Shown here: positions 1 to 7,828 of the stretch, piece after piece | Numbering within the stretch: the stretch's first letter is position 1 | Layout of the letters: every line of letters starts with the position of its first letter | Assembly: GCA_024277955.1 (NCBI GenBank) | Contig: JAJRUE010000074.1 | Coordinates: 1-16,267 of the forward strand | Direction: 5' to 3' | DNA: 16,267 nucleotides | Source: Alphaproteobacteria bacterium | GTDB taxonomy: Bacteria > Pseudomonadota > Alphaproteobacteria > Rhodobacterales > Rhodobacteraceae | Notes under the pieces: model-generated | The model's database searches: none | Seen by the model: only the letters and a program-made list of their open reading frames with translations | What the model was told of the DNA's origin: nothing | Translations under genes and position numbers: made by a program

Positions 1-36
1 GGCGGCAAGATCAGCCAGCCCTCGGGGCGGTTCTGA
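1..36 (+). CDS. Possible 3' end of an unidentified gene
   Basis: The first 36 bases stay open in frame 1 and end in TGA at 34-36, giving the tail GGKISQPSGRF. If real, this gene converges on rsmA, whose stop lies 22 bp further on. Eleven residues are too few to identify a family. A short tail like this can occur by chance, so the call rests mainly on its position and on the absence of any other explanation for these bases. Confidence 0.3.
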   Translation, partial: GGKISQPSGRF

Positions 37-39
37 GCC

Positions 40-51
40 CCGGCGCGCCGG
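40..51. repeat. 12-bp GC palindrome between convergent ends
   Basis: CCGGCGCGCCGG is its own reverse complement. It sits between the putative plus-strand stop (34-36) and the rsmA stop (59-61). It could form a short hairpin and help end transcription, but there is no U-tract on either side. In DNA this GC-rich, a 12-bp palindrome is only weak evidence. Confidence 0.25.
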
Positions 52-58
52 CCGCCTT

Positions 59-901
59 TCAGCCCCGCGCCACTTCGCGGGCCAGCGCGCAAAACCCCTC
101 GATCGGCACCTGTTCGGCCCGGTCGGTCGGGCGCAGCCCGGCGGCGGCGATCCGCTCTTCGATATCCGGCCCCAGCCCCCTGAGCGCCGAGCGCAGCATC
201 TTGCGGCGCTGGTTGAAGGCAAGCGCCACCAGGCGCGACAGCACCTCGGGCGGGGCCGCGAACAGCGGCGCGGGCAGGGCGCGCAGATGCACCACCGCCG
301 AGCGCACCTTGGGCGGCGGGGTAAAGGCTTCGGGCGGCAGTTCCATCACCAGGCGCGCCTCGCAGCGCCACTGGGCCAGCACCGCCAGCCGCCCATAGGC
401 CTTGGAGCCGGGGCGCGCCACGATGCGCTGCGCCACCTCTTTCTGGAACATCAGCGTCAGGCTTTCCCAGAACGGCGGCCACACCGGCGGCGTCAGCCAG
501 CGCACCAGCAGTTCGGTGCCGATGTTGTAGGGCAGGTTGGCCACCACCCGGACCGGCGGGAGCAGATGCGCCAGCGGATCGATGTCCAGCGCATCGGCGT
601 TCAGCACCTCGAGCCGCCCCGGCCAGGCGGCGGCGACCTCGGCCAGCGCCGGCAGGCAGCGGGCATCCTTTTCCACCGCCAGCACCCGGCGCGCGCCCTC
701 GGCCAGCAATCCCCGCGTCAACCCGCCAGGCCCCGGCCCCACCTCGAGCACGTCGCAGCCCGTGAGATCCCCCGCCATCCGGGCGATCTTGGCGGTCAGG
801 TTCAGATCCAGCAGGAAATTCTGCCCCATCGACTTGCGCGCCCGCAGCCCGTGGGCGGCGATCACCTCGCGCAGCGGCGGCAGCCCGTCCGGCGCGCTCA
901 C
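59..901 (-). CDS. rsmA: 16S rRNA (adenine(1518)-N(6)/adenine(1519)-N(6))-dimethyltransferase RsmA
   Basis: RsmA (KsgA) uses S-adenosylmethionine to dimethylate two adjacent adenines in the 3'-terminal helix 45 of 16S rRNA during late small-subunit assembly. The 280-residue protein shows GQNFL at 26-30, the SAM-binding loop EVGPGPGGLT at 53-62, the catalytic NLPYNI at 122-127 and the C-terminal QRRKMLR at 231-237, all typical of the family; the length is also typical. I chose the GTG at 901 because family homology begins just after it and a purine-rich GAAGAAGG lies about 10 bases upstream. The longer in-frame extension would run into pdxA and translates the dispersed repeat. It is the last gene of the lptF-to-rsmA operon, 64 bp after pdxA, so it may be more loosely coupled than the other members. 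Confidence 0.96.
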   Translation of the reverse strand: MSAPDGLPPLREVIAAHGLRARKSMGQNFLLDLNLTAKIARMAGDLTGCDVLEVGPGPGGLTRGLLAEGARRVLAVEKDARCLPALAEVAAAWPGRLEVLNADALDIDPLAHLLPPVRVVANLPYNIGTELLVRWLTPPVWPPFWESLTLMFQKEVAQRIVARPGSKAYGRLAVLAQWRCEARLVMELPPEAFTPPPKVRSAVVHLRALPAPLFAAPPEVLSRLVALAFNQRRKMLRSALRGLGPDIEERIAAAGLRPTDRAEQVPIEGFCALAREVARG

Positions 902-909
902 CGGGCCGG

Positions 910-945
910 CCCCTTCTTCTGTCCGGAAATATCCCCGCCGGAGGC
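910..945 (-). repeat. Dispersed intergenic repeat, copy A
   Basis: Read on the minus strand this begins GCCTCCGGCGGG, continues through an AT-rich TATTT core and ends in AGAAGAAGGGG. An ungapped comparison with 13013-13048 (plus strand) matches at 30 of 36 positions. The copy fills much of the pdxA-rsmA gap, and its 3' purine-rich end supplies the Shine-Dalgarno-like sequence for the rsmA GTG start. I recall similar sequences scattered between genes in Rhodobacterales genomes, but that is memory, not a search. Confidence 0.7.
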
Positions 946-965
946 ATGAAATCTCACCGCTGACC

Positions 966-1964
966 TCACCGCGCCCGCCTTTCGCCCAGCGCGCGTGCAA
1001 GCCGCAGCGCCGCCACCAGCGACGTGGCCCGCGCAATCCCGCGCCCGGCGATGTCCAGCGCGGTGCCGTGGTCGGGCGAGGTGCGCGCGAACGGCAGGCC
1101 CAGCGTCACGTTCACCCCTTCGTCGAAACCGATGGTCTTGATCGGGATCAGCGCCTGGTCGTGATACATGGCGATCGCCGCGTCATAGCCGCGCCGGGCG
1201 CGGGCGTGAAACATCGTATCCGCCGGCAGCGGCCCGGCCAGGTCCAGGCCTTCGCCGCGCAACCGGTCCAGAAGCGGCGCGATCATCGCGATTTCTTCGC
1301 CCCCCATCGCCCCGCCTTCGCCCGCATGCGGGTTCAGCCCGGCCACCGCCAGGCGCGGCGCGTCGATCGCGAAATCGCGCATCAGCGCGTCGTGGGTGAT
1401 GCGGATGGTGGCTTCCAGCAGGGCCGGGGTCAGCGCGCCGGGAACCTCGGCCAGCGCCATGTGGATGGTGGTGGGCACCACCCGCAGCCCGTCGCAGGCC
1501 AGCATCATCACCACGCGCTCGACCCCCGCCAGGTGGGCAAGGAATTCCGTGTGCCCCGGAAAGGAAAACCCCGCGCCCTCGTGCAGGGCCTGCTTGTTGA
1601 TCGGGTTGGTGCACAGCGCCAGCGCCCGGCCTTCGCGCACCAGCGTAACCGCGCGCTCGATCACCGCCACCACGGCGGCGGCATTGGCCGGGTCAAGCGT
1701 GCCGGGGCGGGCGGGGGCGGGAAAATCGTGCTGCAGCACCGGCAGGCCGCGCGTCGCCGCACCGGCGGCCTCGCAAGGGTCGTCGATGCGGGCAACCGGG
1801 GTGCCCGGCGGCAGGTGCGCCGCATCGCCGATCAGAAAGAACGGCAGCTCCGCGCCCAGGTCGCGCCAGGCGGCGGCGGTGATTTCCGGGCCGATGCCGG
1901 CCGGCTCGCCGCAGGTCAGCGCCACCGGTGCGTTTGGACCCGGCGGCCTCGGCGGCGTCGTCAT
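966..1964 (-). CDS. pdxA: 4-hydroxythreonine-4-phosphate dehydrogenase PdxA
   Basis: PdxA oxidises 4-phosphohydroxy-L-threonine with NAD; after spontaneous decarboxylation the product feeds PdxJ in the DXP-dependent route to pyridoxal 5'-phosphate. The 332-residue protein has the metal-binding histidines H168 (TTIHMA), H213 (NPHAGEGG) and H268 (MYHDQA), spaced 45 and 55 residues apart exactly as H166, H211 and H266 of the E. coli enzyme. It also has the substrate-binding GHTE at 137-140. The ATG at 1964 overlaps the surA stop as ATGA, which sets the start and suggests coupled translation. The N-terminus CGEPAGIGPEI is the usual family opening. It sits in the same surA-pdxA-rsmA order as in E. 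coli. Confidence 0.97.
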   Translation of the reverse strand: MTTPPRPPGPNAPVALTCGEPAGIGPEITAAAWRDLGAELPFFLIGDAAHLPPGTPVARIDDPCEAAGAATRGLPVLQHDFPAPARPGTLDPANAAAVVAVIERAVTLVREGRALALCTNPINKQALHEGAGFSFPGHTEFLAHLAGVERVVMMLACDGLRVVPTTIHMALAEVPGALTPALLEATIRITHDALMRDFAIDAPRLAVAGLNPHAGEGGAMGGEEIAMIAPLLDRLRGEGLDLAGPLPADTMFHARARRGYDAAIAMYHDQALIPIKTIGFDEGVNVTLGLPFARTSPDHGTALDIAGRGIARATSLVAALRLARALGERRAR

Positions 1965-3223
1965 GGGGTCCGGATATCGGCGTTGGCGCGCAGCTCGCCA
2001 AGATAGGCCTCGGCCAGGGCCGAAAGCTGGGCATTGGAAAGCTGCTGGCGGATCTTGTCGCGGTCGATCTCGTCGGTGCCCTTGGCGGTGCGGCTGCAAA
2101 GCATCAGGAACACCAGGGTCCTGCCATCCGCGCGCGTCAGCGCGGTCGAGCTTTCGCCCGGATCCAGCCTGGCCAGTTCCAGCGCCACATCGGCGGGGAT
2201 TTCCGACACCGGCAGTGCCGACCGGTCAAGCACTTCGGGCGGCTGCCCCTTGGCGACGCCATAGAGATCGTCGCAGCTGTCCACCCGCCCGCGGATCTCG
2301 GCCGCGCGCGCAAGTGCCGCCGGGCTGCGTCCGCCGTCGATATGGTAGGCGGCATAGTCGATCACCGGGTTGCGCAGCGGCGGCGCCTTGAGTTCCTGCA
2401 GCGAACGCAGCTGGAAAATCGCCAGCGCGTTGGGGATCTCGACTGGTTCGGTGACCTCGCCGGGGCGCATGGTCAGCACGATCGGCCGGATCAGCGACGG
2501 CAATTCGCTGATCGGTATCCAGCGGTCCACCCGGCCGCCCTGTTCGCGGGTCGAGCCCGCCGAGAACCGCCGCGCCGCATCGGCAAATTCTTCCTGCGTT
2601 CGCAGGGCTGCGATCCTGGGCGCCAGTTCGCGCGAGATCTCTTCGTTGCGCGGCGTGTTGATCGGCAGGAAGATTTCCGAGATCTGCACCCGGGCGCTGC
2701 CCTCGCGGCCCTGCATTTCGATGGCCCGGTCGATGTCGGCCTCGGAAACCGACACCTTGGGCTGCAGCTTGGCGCGCACCAGCCGCCGCCAGGCCAGCCC
2801 GGCCCTGACAAAGTCGCGGAAACTGTCGGCGGCAACGCCCTTTTCGGCCAGCATCGCCAGGAATTCGTCGCCGGTCATGTCCAGCCGCTTGGCGAATTCG
2901 TCGACCCCGGCCTTGAGGTCTTCGGCGTTCACGCTGACCCCGCCCTGTTCGGCTGCCTGGCGCTGCAGGCGCTCGTTCACCAGACGTTTGAGCGCCTCTT
3001 TTCGCAGATCGCCCGGCGTGCGCAGGGTTTCGAGCAGCAGCACCCGCTGGTTCAGCTCGAAATTGGTGATCGCGTCGTTGTTCACGTAAGTGACCGGCGT
3101 GAACAGCCCGCCCGCCATCGCCCCCACGACCGAGGCCGCAACGAGCGCCGCCGCCATTGCCGGAACCGCGGCAAGCCGGGCGCCCAGCCGGGGCAAAGCA
3201 TTCAAAACGTTCAGATTGCGCAT
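1961..3223 (-). CDS. surA: Periplasmic chaperone / peptidylprolyl isomerase SurA
   Basis: SurA escorts unfolded outer-membrane proteins, including LptD, through the periplasm to the Bam complex. The 420-residue protein has a hydrophobic export segment at about 19-40, a SurA N-terminal chaperone region at about 44-160 (VNNDAITNFEL onward) and one parvulin-type rotamase domain at about 178-275 (VQISEIFLP to IFQLRSL). A C-terminal region follows. E. coli SurA has two parvulin domains; one is usual, as I recall, in alphaproteobacterial relatives. Two cysteines, C317 and C376, lie in the C-terminal part. The ATG at 3223 is one base past the lptD stop (TGACATG), and the family N-terminus supports it over longer in-frame starts inside lptD. 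Its stop overlaps the pdxA start. Confidence 0.93.
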   Translation of the reverse strand: MRNLNVLNALPRLGARLAAVPAMAAALVAASVVGAMAGGLFTPVTYVNNDAITNFELNQRVLLLETLRTPGDLRKEALKRLVNERLQRQAAEQGGVSVNAEDLKAGVDEFAKRLDMTGDEFLAMLAEKGVAADSFRDFVRAGLAWRRLVRAKLQPKVSVSEADIDRAIEMQGREGSARVQISEIFLPINTPRNEEISRELAPRIAALRTQEEFADAARRFSAGSTREQGGRVDRWIPISELPSLIRPIVLTMRPGEVTEPVEIPNALAIFQLRSLQELKAPPLRNPVIDYAAYHIDGGRSPAALARAAEIRGRVDSCDDLYGVAKGQPPEVLDRSALPVSEIPADVALELARLDPGESSTALTRADGRTLVFLMLCSRTAKGTDEIDRDKIRQQLSNAQLSALAEAYLGELRANADIRTP

Positions 3224-3224
3224 G

Positions 3225-5453
3225 TCATAATCCGCTGCAGCTTTGTGTTGGGCCGCCATCCCGCGCGCCAAAGCCCAATAGCGAAAGCGACAGGCCGACG
3301 TCGGTCGTCGGGGCAACACTGGTTGACGCAGTAAAGCGGCGCGAGAGGGAAAGATCAACACGGATACATTCATTGGTGTAATTGAGTCCAAAGGTCGCCT
3401 TGGTCGGCTTGGCGGCCGCGAAATCATAGCGGTAGTCGATCATCGCGGTCCAGTTCGGGCGGAACCGGTAACTGCCGTTCAGCGTCATCTGCGAGGTCGC
3501 ATCGGGGCGGCTTTCGGCGGCGTCGGGCACGATCCAGCTGTAGGTCGAGGCCAGCGACAGTTTCGGGCTGGCCCAGTTCAGGCGGGCTTCGGTCTTGGCC
3601 AGCGTAAGATCGTCGCGCAAGAGCGCGCGCGCGGTCAGCGAAAGGTTGTTCTCGAGCTTGAGCTTGCCCGCGGCCAGCCAGTCCGACCGTTGCCCGTCCA
3701 GCCCCGAAGCATTGGTGAACTGCCCGTAATCGCGGTCGCGCACCACGCGCCCCAGCGCCAGCCCCAGCGACCAGCCCTGCGGGTCGTAGCGGGTCCATTT
3801 CAGCCCGGCGGTGGCGCGCAGCCCGCGTTCGTAGCGGTCGTCGCCCGGAAAGCGCGAGATCGCGAACAGGTTGCCTTCGTCGAACTCGACAAGCGCGCTG
3901 TCCTCGTTGGGCACCAGGGCGCCGTTGCCGCCGCTCCAGGCCAGATGCAGCACCGGCTCCAGCGTCATCGCCGCGCCGTTCGCGCCGCCGCGCACCCAGG
4001 GCCAGCGCAATTCCGCTTCCAGCGCCGGGGCAAAGGTCGCGACCGTCCCCGGATAGGTGCTGTCCTGGCGTATCCGGTAGACATCGGCCACCAGTTCGCC
4101 GCCGATGCGCCCCACCAGCCCCGGCCCGAAGGTGGCGCCCCGGCTCCAGCGTAGCCGGGCGCCGGCATGGGACACGTCGCGCCCCACCTGGTCGGCGTTC
4201 GAGGACCGGCCCAGGCTTTCCAGCACCAGCCCCCAGCTGCCCTGACCGCCGATCGTTTCGGGGAAAAACCGCTTTTCGTAGCGCAGCCGGGCCTGCAGGT
4301 TGGGCAGCAGGCTTTCGATCGCCAGTTCCGAGCCGCGCAGCGTGCGCACCCCGGTCACCTCGGCCCGGAAATAGTCGTCGTCGCGGGTGCGGGTGACCGA
4401 GATTTCGCTGGCCAGCCGGTCGGTGCCCGAATAGCCGTAGTCCAGCAGGTAGGCCGCATCCGAGGTCATGCGCAGATCAAAGGCCAGATCGAAGTTGCGC
4501 GGCAGATCGAACCGGCCGGTGCCGAACAGGTAGGCGCGCAGCGCGCCGGGGCGGTCCTTTTCGCTGGACACCGCCGCGTCGAACTGCAGCCGCCCGGTAC
4601 GGAACGCCCGGCGAAAGCGCGCTTCCAGCGTCGTGGTCCTGGGCGAAACATAGGGCGTCAGCGTGATGTCGGCATGGTCGCCCAGGGCCACGAAATAGGG
4701 CAGCTTGATGCCGGTGCCCAGCCGGCTGTTGGTGCGCACCTTGGGCACCAGAAAGCCGGTGGCGCGTTTCAGCGTCGGATCGGGCAGGCGCAGGCGCGGC
4801 AGATACATCACCGGCACCCCGGCAAAGCGCAGCTGGGCGTTGCGCAGGTAAAGCTGGCGTTCCAGCTGATCGTGGATGATCCGTTCGGCCCGGAATTCCC
4901 ACAGCGGGGTGGACCCGGCACAGATCCGGCACGACGAGGCGATCGACTTGGTCAGCTGGGTGTAGCGCCCGCCGACGCGGTTGATTTCCACCGCCGAGAT
5001 CTGCAGCCGCTGGTCCAGCACGAAGCGCGCCGAGCGGATGATGCCGTTGCGAAGCTGGGCGTCAAGCTCGGCGGAACTGGCCAGCACCACGCTGCGGTCG
5101 TTGAAGATCAGGGTGATCGGGCCGTCGATGCTCAGCGCGCCGGTGGTGCCGTCAAAGGCGATCCGGCTGGCGCGCAGGCGCACGTCGCCGACAAAGACTT
5201 CGACATTGCCGGTGGCGACGATGACGTTGCCGGGGCTGACCTGGACCCTGTCGGCCAGCAGCGTCGCCGGGGGCGGCGTCTGCGCCATCCCGTCCTGCGC
5301 CCAGACCCCCAGAAAAACGGCCGCCGCCAGCCGGCTCCACCGGGCGCGCGCCCGCGTGCCCCGAGCCTTCCGTGCCCGCGACCGCGCCCTTGCCAGCCCC
5401 CCTGCCAGCGCCCCGCCAAGCCGTGTTGCCATCGATCCCCCCGGCGCGCTCAT
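3225..5453 (-). CDS. lptD: LPS-assembly protein LptD
   Basis: LptD is the outer-membrane beta-barrel that inserts lipopolysaccharide into the outer leaflet. The 742-residue protein has a long Arg-rich n-region (about 1-41), a hydrophobic core (42-51) and a probable signal-peptidase site after GMA (57). Next come an OstA/LptA-like N-terminal domain (about 64-160) and a large barrel with many alternating strands and repeated YDY/DLR-type turns. There are exactly four cysteines: C175 and C178 (SSCRIC), C696 and C739. This matches the four-cysteine, two-disulfide scheme of E. coli LptD. The ATG at 5453 overlaps the lptG stop as ATGA; a second ATG at 5432, seven codons on, is the alternative. The downstream surA starts one base after the stop. 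Confidence 0.95.
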   Translation of the reverse strand: MSAPGGSMATRLGGALAGGLARARSRARKARGTRARARWSRLAAAVFLGVWAQDGMAQTPPPATLLADRVQVSPGNVIVATGNVEVFVGDVRLRASRIAFDGTTGALSIDGPITLIFNDRSVVLASSAELDAQLRNGIIRSARFVLDQRLQISAVEINRVGGRYTQLTKSIASSCRICAGSTPLWEFRAERIIHDQLERQLYLRNAQLRFAGVPVMYLPRLRLPDPTLKRATGFLVPKVRTNSRLGTGIKLPYFVALGDHADITLTPYVSPRTTTLEARFRRAFRTGRLQFDAAVSSEKDRPGALRAYLFGTGRFDLPRNFDLAFDLRMTSDAAYLLDYGYSGTDRLASEISVTRTRDDDYFRAEVTGVRTLRGSELAIESLLPNLQARLRYEKRFFPETIGGQGSWGLVLESLGRSSNADQVGRDVSHAGARLRWSRGATFGPGLVGRIGGELVADVYRIRQDSTYPGTVATFAPALEAELRWPWVRGGANGAAMTLEPVLHLAWSGGNGALVPNEDSALVEFDEGNLFAISRFPGDDRYERGLRATAGLKWTRYDPQGWSLGLALGRVVRDRDYGQFTNASGLDGQRSDWLAAGKLKLENNLSLTARALLRDDLTLAKTEARLNWASPKLSLASTYSWIVPDAAESRPDATSQMTLNGSYRFRPNWTAMIDYRYDFAAAKPTKATFGLNYTNECIRVDLSLSRRFTASTSVAPTTDVGLSLSLLGFGARDGGPTQSCSGL

Positions 5454-6544
5454 CCGTCCTCCAGATGCAGCAGGAACCCCATCGCCAGCAAGATCCCCGC
5501 CGCCGGCGGCACCCAGGCCGCCAGCAGCACCGGCAGCTGGCCGTTTTCCCCCAGAACCTGGGCGAAGTTGCGCACGAAATACAGGCCGAACCCAAGCAGC
5601 AGCGCCACCACCACCATCAGCCCGGTGTGGCCGAAGCGCGTGTGCCCCATGGTAAAGGCCGCCCCGATCATCACCATGGTGACCAGCAGGAACGGCTGGG
5701 CCAGCTCGGTCTGCAGCCAGACCCGGTGGCGCCGGGCCGAAAACCCGGCCTTTTCGAGCTGGTCGATAAAGCCCGGCAACCGCCAGATCGGGATCGACGA
5801 AGGCGCCGCAAAGCCGCTGCGGATCTGTTCCAGCGTCAGGTCCGACGGCAGGCGCATCTGCGCGGCGCTGGTGGCGGTCAGTTCCGGGTTGGGGTCGCTC
5901 AGCGTCCAGCGCTTGGCCGAACGCACCACCCAGGCCCCGTCCTCGAGCCGGGCCGAGGCGCCCTCGATCCGATACTCGGGCGCGCCATCCGGGCGAAAGC
6001 CGAAAAACGTGACCGAAAACAGTTCGGTGCCGTCGCGGTTGGCGCGCTGGGCCTTGATCACGGTCTGGCCCTCGGGCGACCCCTGACGCAGCCACAGGCC
6101 TTCGGGGCTGATCGACAGCACCGAGGCGCGGGTGTCGGTATGGCGGCTGGCGAGGTGCTCGAACTGCTTGGTGGTGCCGGCGGCGATCGGGTTGAACACC
6201 GCCACCGAAAACAGCCCCAGCGCCAGCGCCACCACGATCGGCGATGCCAGGGTTCTGAGCGCCGAGCGCCCGGCGGCGCGCGCGATCACCAGTTCGCTGT
6301 TGCGTGCCAGCCCCAGAAAGGTCGAGAGCGTCGCCAGGATCACGATCAGCGGCAGGATCTGGTAAAGCCCGGCGGGGACTTTCAGCGCGGTCAGCCACAG
6401 GATTTCCAGAAACCCCACGTTGTCGCTGCGAAAGCGGCGCAGGATCTCGACCATCTGGAACATCACCGACAACAGCGCGAACCCGGTAAAGACCCAGGCC
6501 AGCCCCCAGGCGAAGCGGCGCGCGAAATACAGGTGCAGCGTCAT
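5450..6544 (-). CDS. lptG: LPS export ABC transporter permease LptG
   Basis: LptG forms with LptF the inner-membrane permease pair of the LptB2FG exporter, which extracts LPS and pushes it onto the LptC-LptA bridge. The 364-residue protein has the family plan: three N-terminal membrane segments (about 12-30, 58-78, 100-118), a periplasmic jellyroll domain (about 125-275) and three C-terminal segments (about 283-300, 307-323, 340-359). The motif RNSELVIARAAGRS at 81-94, in the cytoplasmic coupling region, is characteristic of YjgP/YjgQ proteins. The ATG at 6544 overlaps the lptF stop as ATGA. No lptB, lptC or lptA is in the window, so the ATPase and bridge must be encoded elsewhere. Confidence 0.95.
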   Translation of the reverse strand: MTLHLYFARRFAWGLAWVFTGFALLSVMFQMVEILRRFRSDNVGFLEILWLTALKVPAGLYQILPLIVILATLSTFLGLARNSELVIARAAGRSALRTLASPIVVALALGLFSVAVFNPIAAGTTKQFEHLASRHTDTRASVLSISPEGLWLRQGSPEGQTVIKAQRANRDGTELFSVTFFGFRPDGAPEYRIEGASARLEDGAWVVRSAKRWTLSDPNPELTATSAAQMRLPSDLTLEQIRSGFAAPSSIPIWRLPGFIDQLEKAGFSARRHRVWLQTELAQPFLLVTMVMIGAAFTMGHTRFGHTGLMVVVALLLGFGLYFVRNFAQVLGENGQLPVLLAAWVPPAAGILLAMGFLLHLEDG

Positions 6545-7680
6545 GGCGTCATCGGCCTCGGCGCGCGGGGGCGGCGCAGGCGCGCCGGCAGCGCCGGGCG
6601 ATCCGCCGCCCAGAGCATCGCCCAGGCCACCACCCCGCCCACCGCCGACGACACATAGACCAGCGGCCAGTTCGCCGCGTTCTGGCGGGCCAGGTCGTTC
6701 ATCACGTTGTCCAGCGATTTCAGCGCCAGCAGGATCAGCACCGCCAGGATCACCTGCCGCCACAGGGAAAACCGGCTGAACCCGCCCAGCAGGATGGCGG
6801 CAAAGCCGATCACCGACACCACCGCGCCCAACAGCGCCTGGCTGATCCGTTCGTGCCCCGCCTGCAGCGCGATCGCCGGCGCCACCCCGAGCCGCGCCAG
6901 CGTCGCCGGGTCCGGCCGGATCAGCTCCAGGGTCGGCATGTGCGCCGAGCCGATCCCCGGCGGCGCGCCGCTGGTCAGCGGCCCGATGTCGAACACGAAG
7001 TCCGAAAACCCGGTCACCGAAAGCCGCCCCGACCGGTTGTAGTACACCTGCGCCTTGCCGTCGAACATCACCAGCTTGAGCGTGCCGCCGTCGCTGCTCA
7101 GCAGCGCCTGGCGGGCGGTATAGGTGGTCTGGCGCGAGGCGTCGCGGCTGTCGGACAGGAACATGTTGCTCATCACCCCGTCGCTGCCGATCTCGCGCAC
7201 ATAAAAGGTGATCCCGCGGGTCGGGTGCAAAAAGGTGCCTTCGCGCAGCAGCCGGGTGGTGGCGTTGTCCTGCACCTCGGCCTTGCGAATCGCCAGCTGG
7301 GTCAGGCTGGCGGGCACCAGCACATGGGTCAGCACCGACAGCATCAGCCCCACCAGCAGCCCGAAGACGATCACCGGGCGGGCCAGGCGGAACGGCGAAT
7401 AGCCGGCCGACTGCACCACCACCAGTTCGCTCTCGCCCGACAGCCGGTTGGCAACAAAGACCGACGCCGCAAAGGCGGCGATCGGCAGCACGATGCGCAT
7501 CATGTCGGGCAGCGTCAGCACCGAAAACTCAAGGAAAACCATCGCCGAATGGCCGTTGGCGACCAGCTGGTCAAAAAGCACAACCGCCCGGTTGATCCAG
7601 TAGACCAGCACCAGCACCAGCGCGAAAAACCCAAAGCCCACGATCAGCTGCGACAACAGGTATTTGTCGAATTTCGTCAA
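6541..7680 (-). CDS. lptF: LPS export ABC transporter permease LptF
   Basis: LptF is the partner of LptG in the LptB2FG exporter. The 379-residue protein has six predicted membrane segments (about 12-28, 58-77, 103-124, 281-300, 307-324, 339-357), with a periplasmic domain at about 128-275. It carries the coupling-region motif SGESELVVVQSAG at 81-93. It starts at an unusual TTG (7680-7678). The encoded N-terminus MTKFDKYLLSQLIV fits the family, and AAGGA lies six bases upstream, so the start is well supported despite the rare codon. It is the first gene of the minus-strand operon and is divergent from pepA across 148 bp, the same arrangement as E. coli lptFG/pepA. Confidence 0.95.
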   Translation of the reverse strand: MTKFDKYLLSQLIVGFGFFALVLVLVYWINRAVVLFDQLVANGHSAMVFLEFSVLTLPDMMRIVLPIAAFAASVFVANRLSGESELVVVQSAGYSPFRLARPVIVFGLLVGLMLSVLTHVLVPASLTQLAIRKAEVQDNATTRLLREGTFLHPTRGITFYVREIGSDGVMSNMFLSDSRDASRQTTYTARQALLSSDGGTLKLVMFDGKAQVYYNRSGRLSVTGFSDFVFDIGPLTSGAPPGIGSAHMPTLELIRPDPATLARLGVAPAIALQAGHERISQALLGAVVSVIGFAAILLGGFSRFSLWRQVILAVLILLALKSLDNVMNDLARQNAANWPLVYVSSAVGGVVAWAMLWAADRPALPARLRRPRAPRPMTP

Positions 7681-7686
7681 CGGGGA

Positions 7687-7691
7687 TCCTT
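7687..7691 (-). promoter_or_regulatory. Ribosome binding site for the TTG start of lptF
   Basis: On the minus strand AAGGA stands six bases before TTG. This strong site decides the start of lptF, because no ATG or GTG nearby would give the family N-terminus. A rare start codon in the first gene of an essential operon may limit its translation, which is inference. Confidence 0.7.
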
Positions 7692-7759
7692 CGTGCTGCG
7701 CAACTTGCCGGCCTGCGGGCGCAGCTTAGCCCAATGCTCGGGCGGGGAAAACTCATATC

Positions 7760-7788
7760 TGGTCAATCGGGCGCTGCGCGACTACCTA
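7760..7788 (+). promoter_or_regulatory. Candidate pepA promoter in the divergent lptF-pepA region
   Basis: TGGTCA at 7760-7765 and TACCTA at 7783-7788 are spaced 17 bp apart and read toward pepA, leaving a leader of about 35 bases. On the opposite strand the same bases contain TTGACC (7766-7761), a good -35 box for lptF, but I see no clear -10 at the right distance from it. Both calls are weak and come from pattern alone. Confidence 0.3.
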
Positions 7789-7828
7789 TACCGGCAACAC
7801 GCCGCAGCAGCCGCAGGAAGGACATCCC

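Noticed and set aside
287..2006. Long plus-strand open frames opposite rsmA and pdxA
   Set aside because: They are antisense to genes with complete catalytic motifs and translate to low-complexity Arg/Gly/Pro/His-rich sequence, as expected in GC-rich DNA.
4167..6086. A plus-strand frame of more than 600 codons opposite lptD and lptG
   Set aside because: It is antisense to lptD and lptG, rich in Gln, Arg, Gly and His with no recognisable domain, and the opposite strand carries clear family sequence.
5453..6398. In-frame upstream extension of lptD
   Set aside because: It lies inside lptG and adds over 300 residues of Arg/Gly-rich sequence; the ATGA overlap gives a natural start at 5453.
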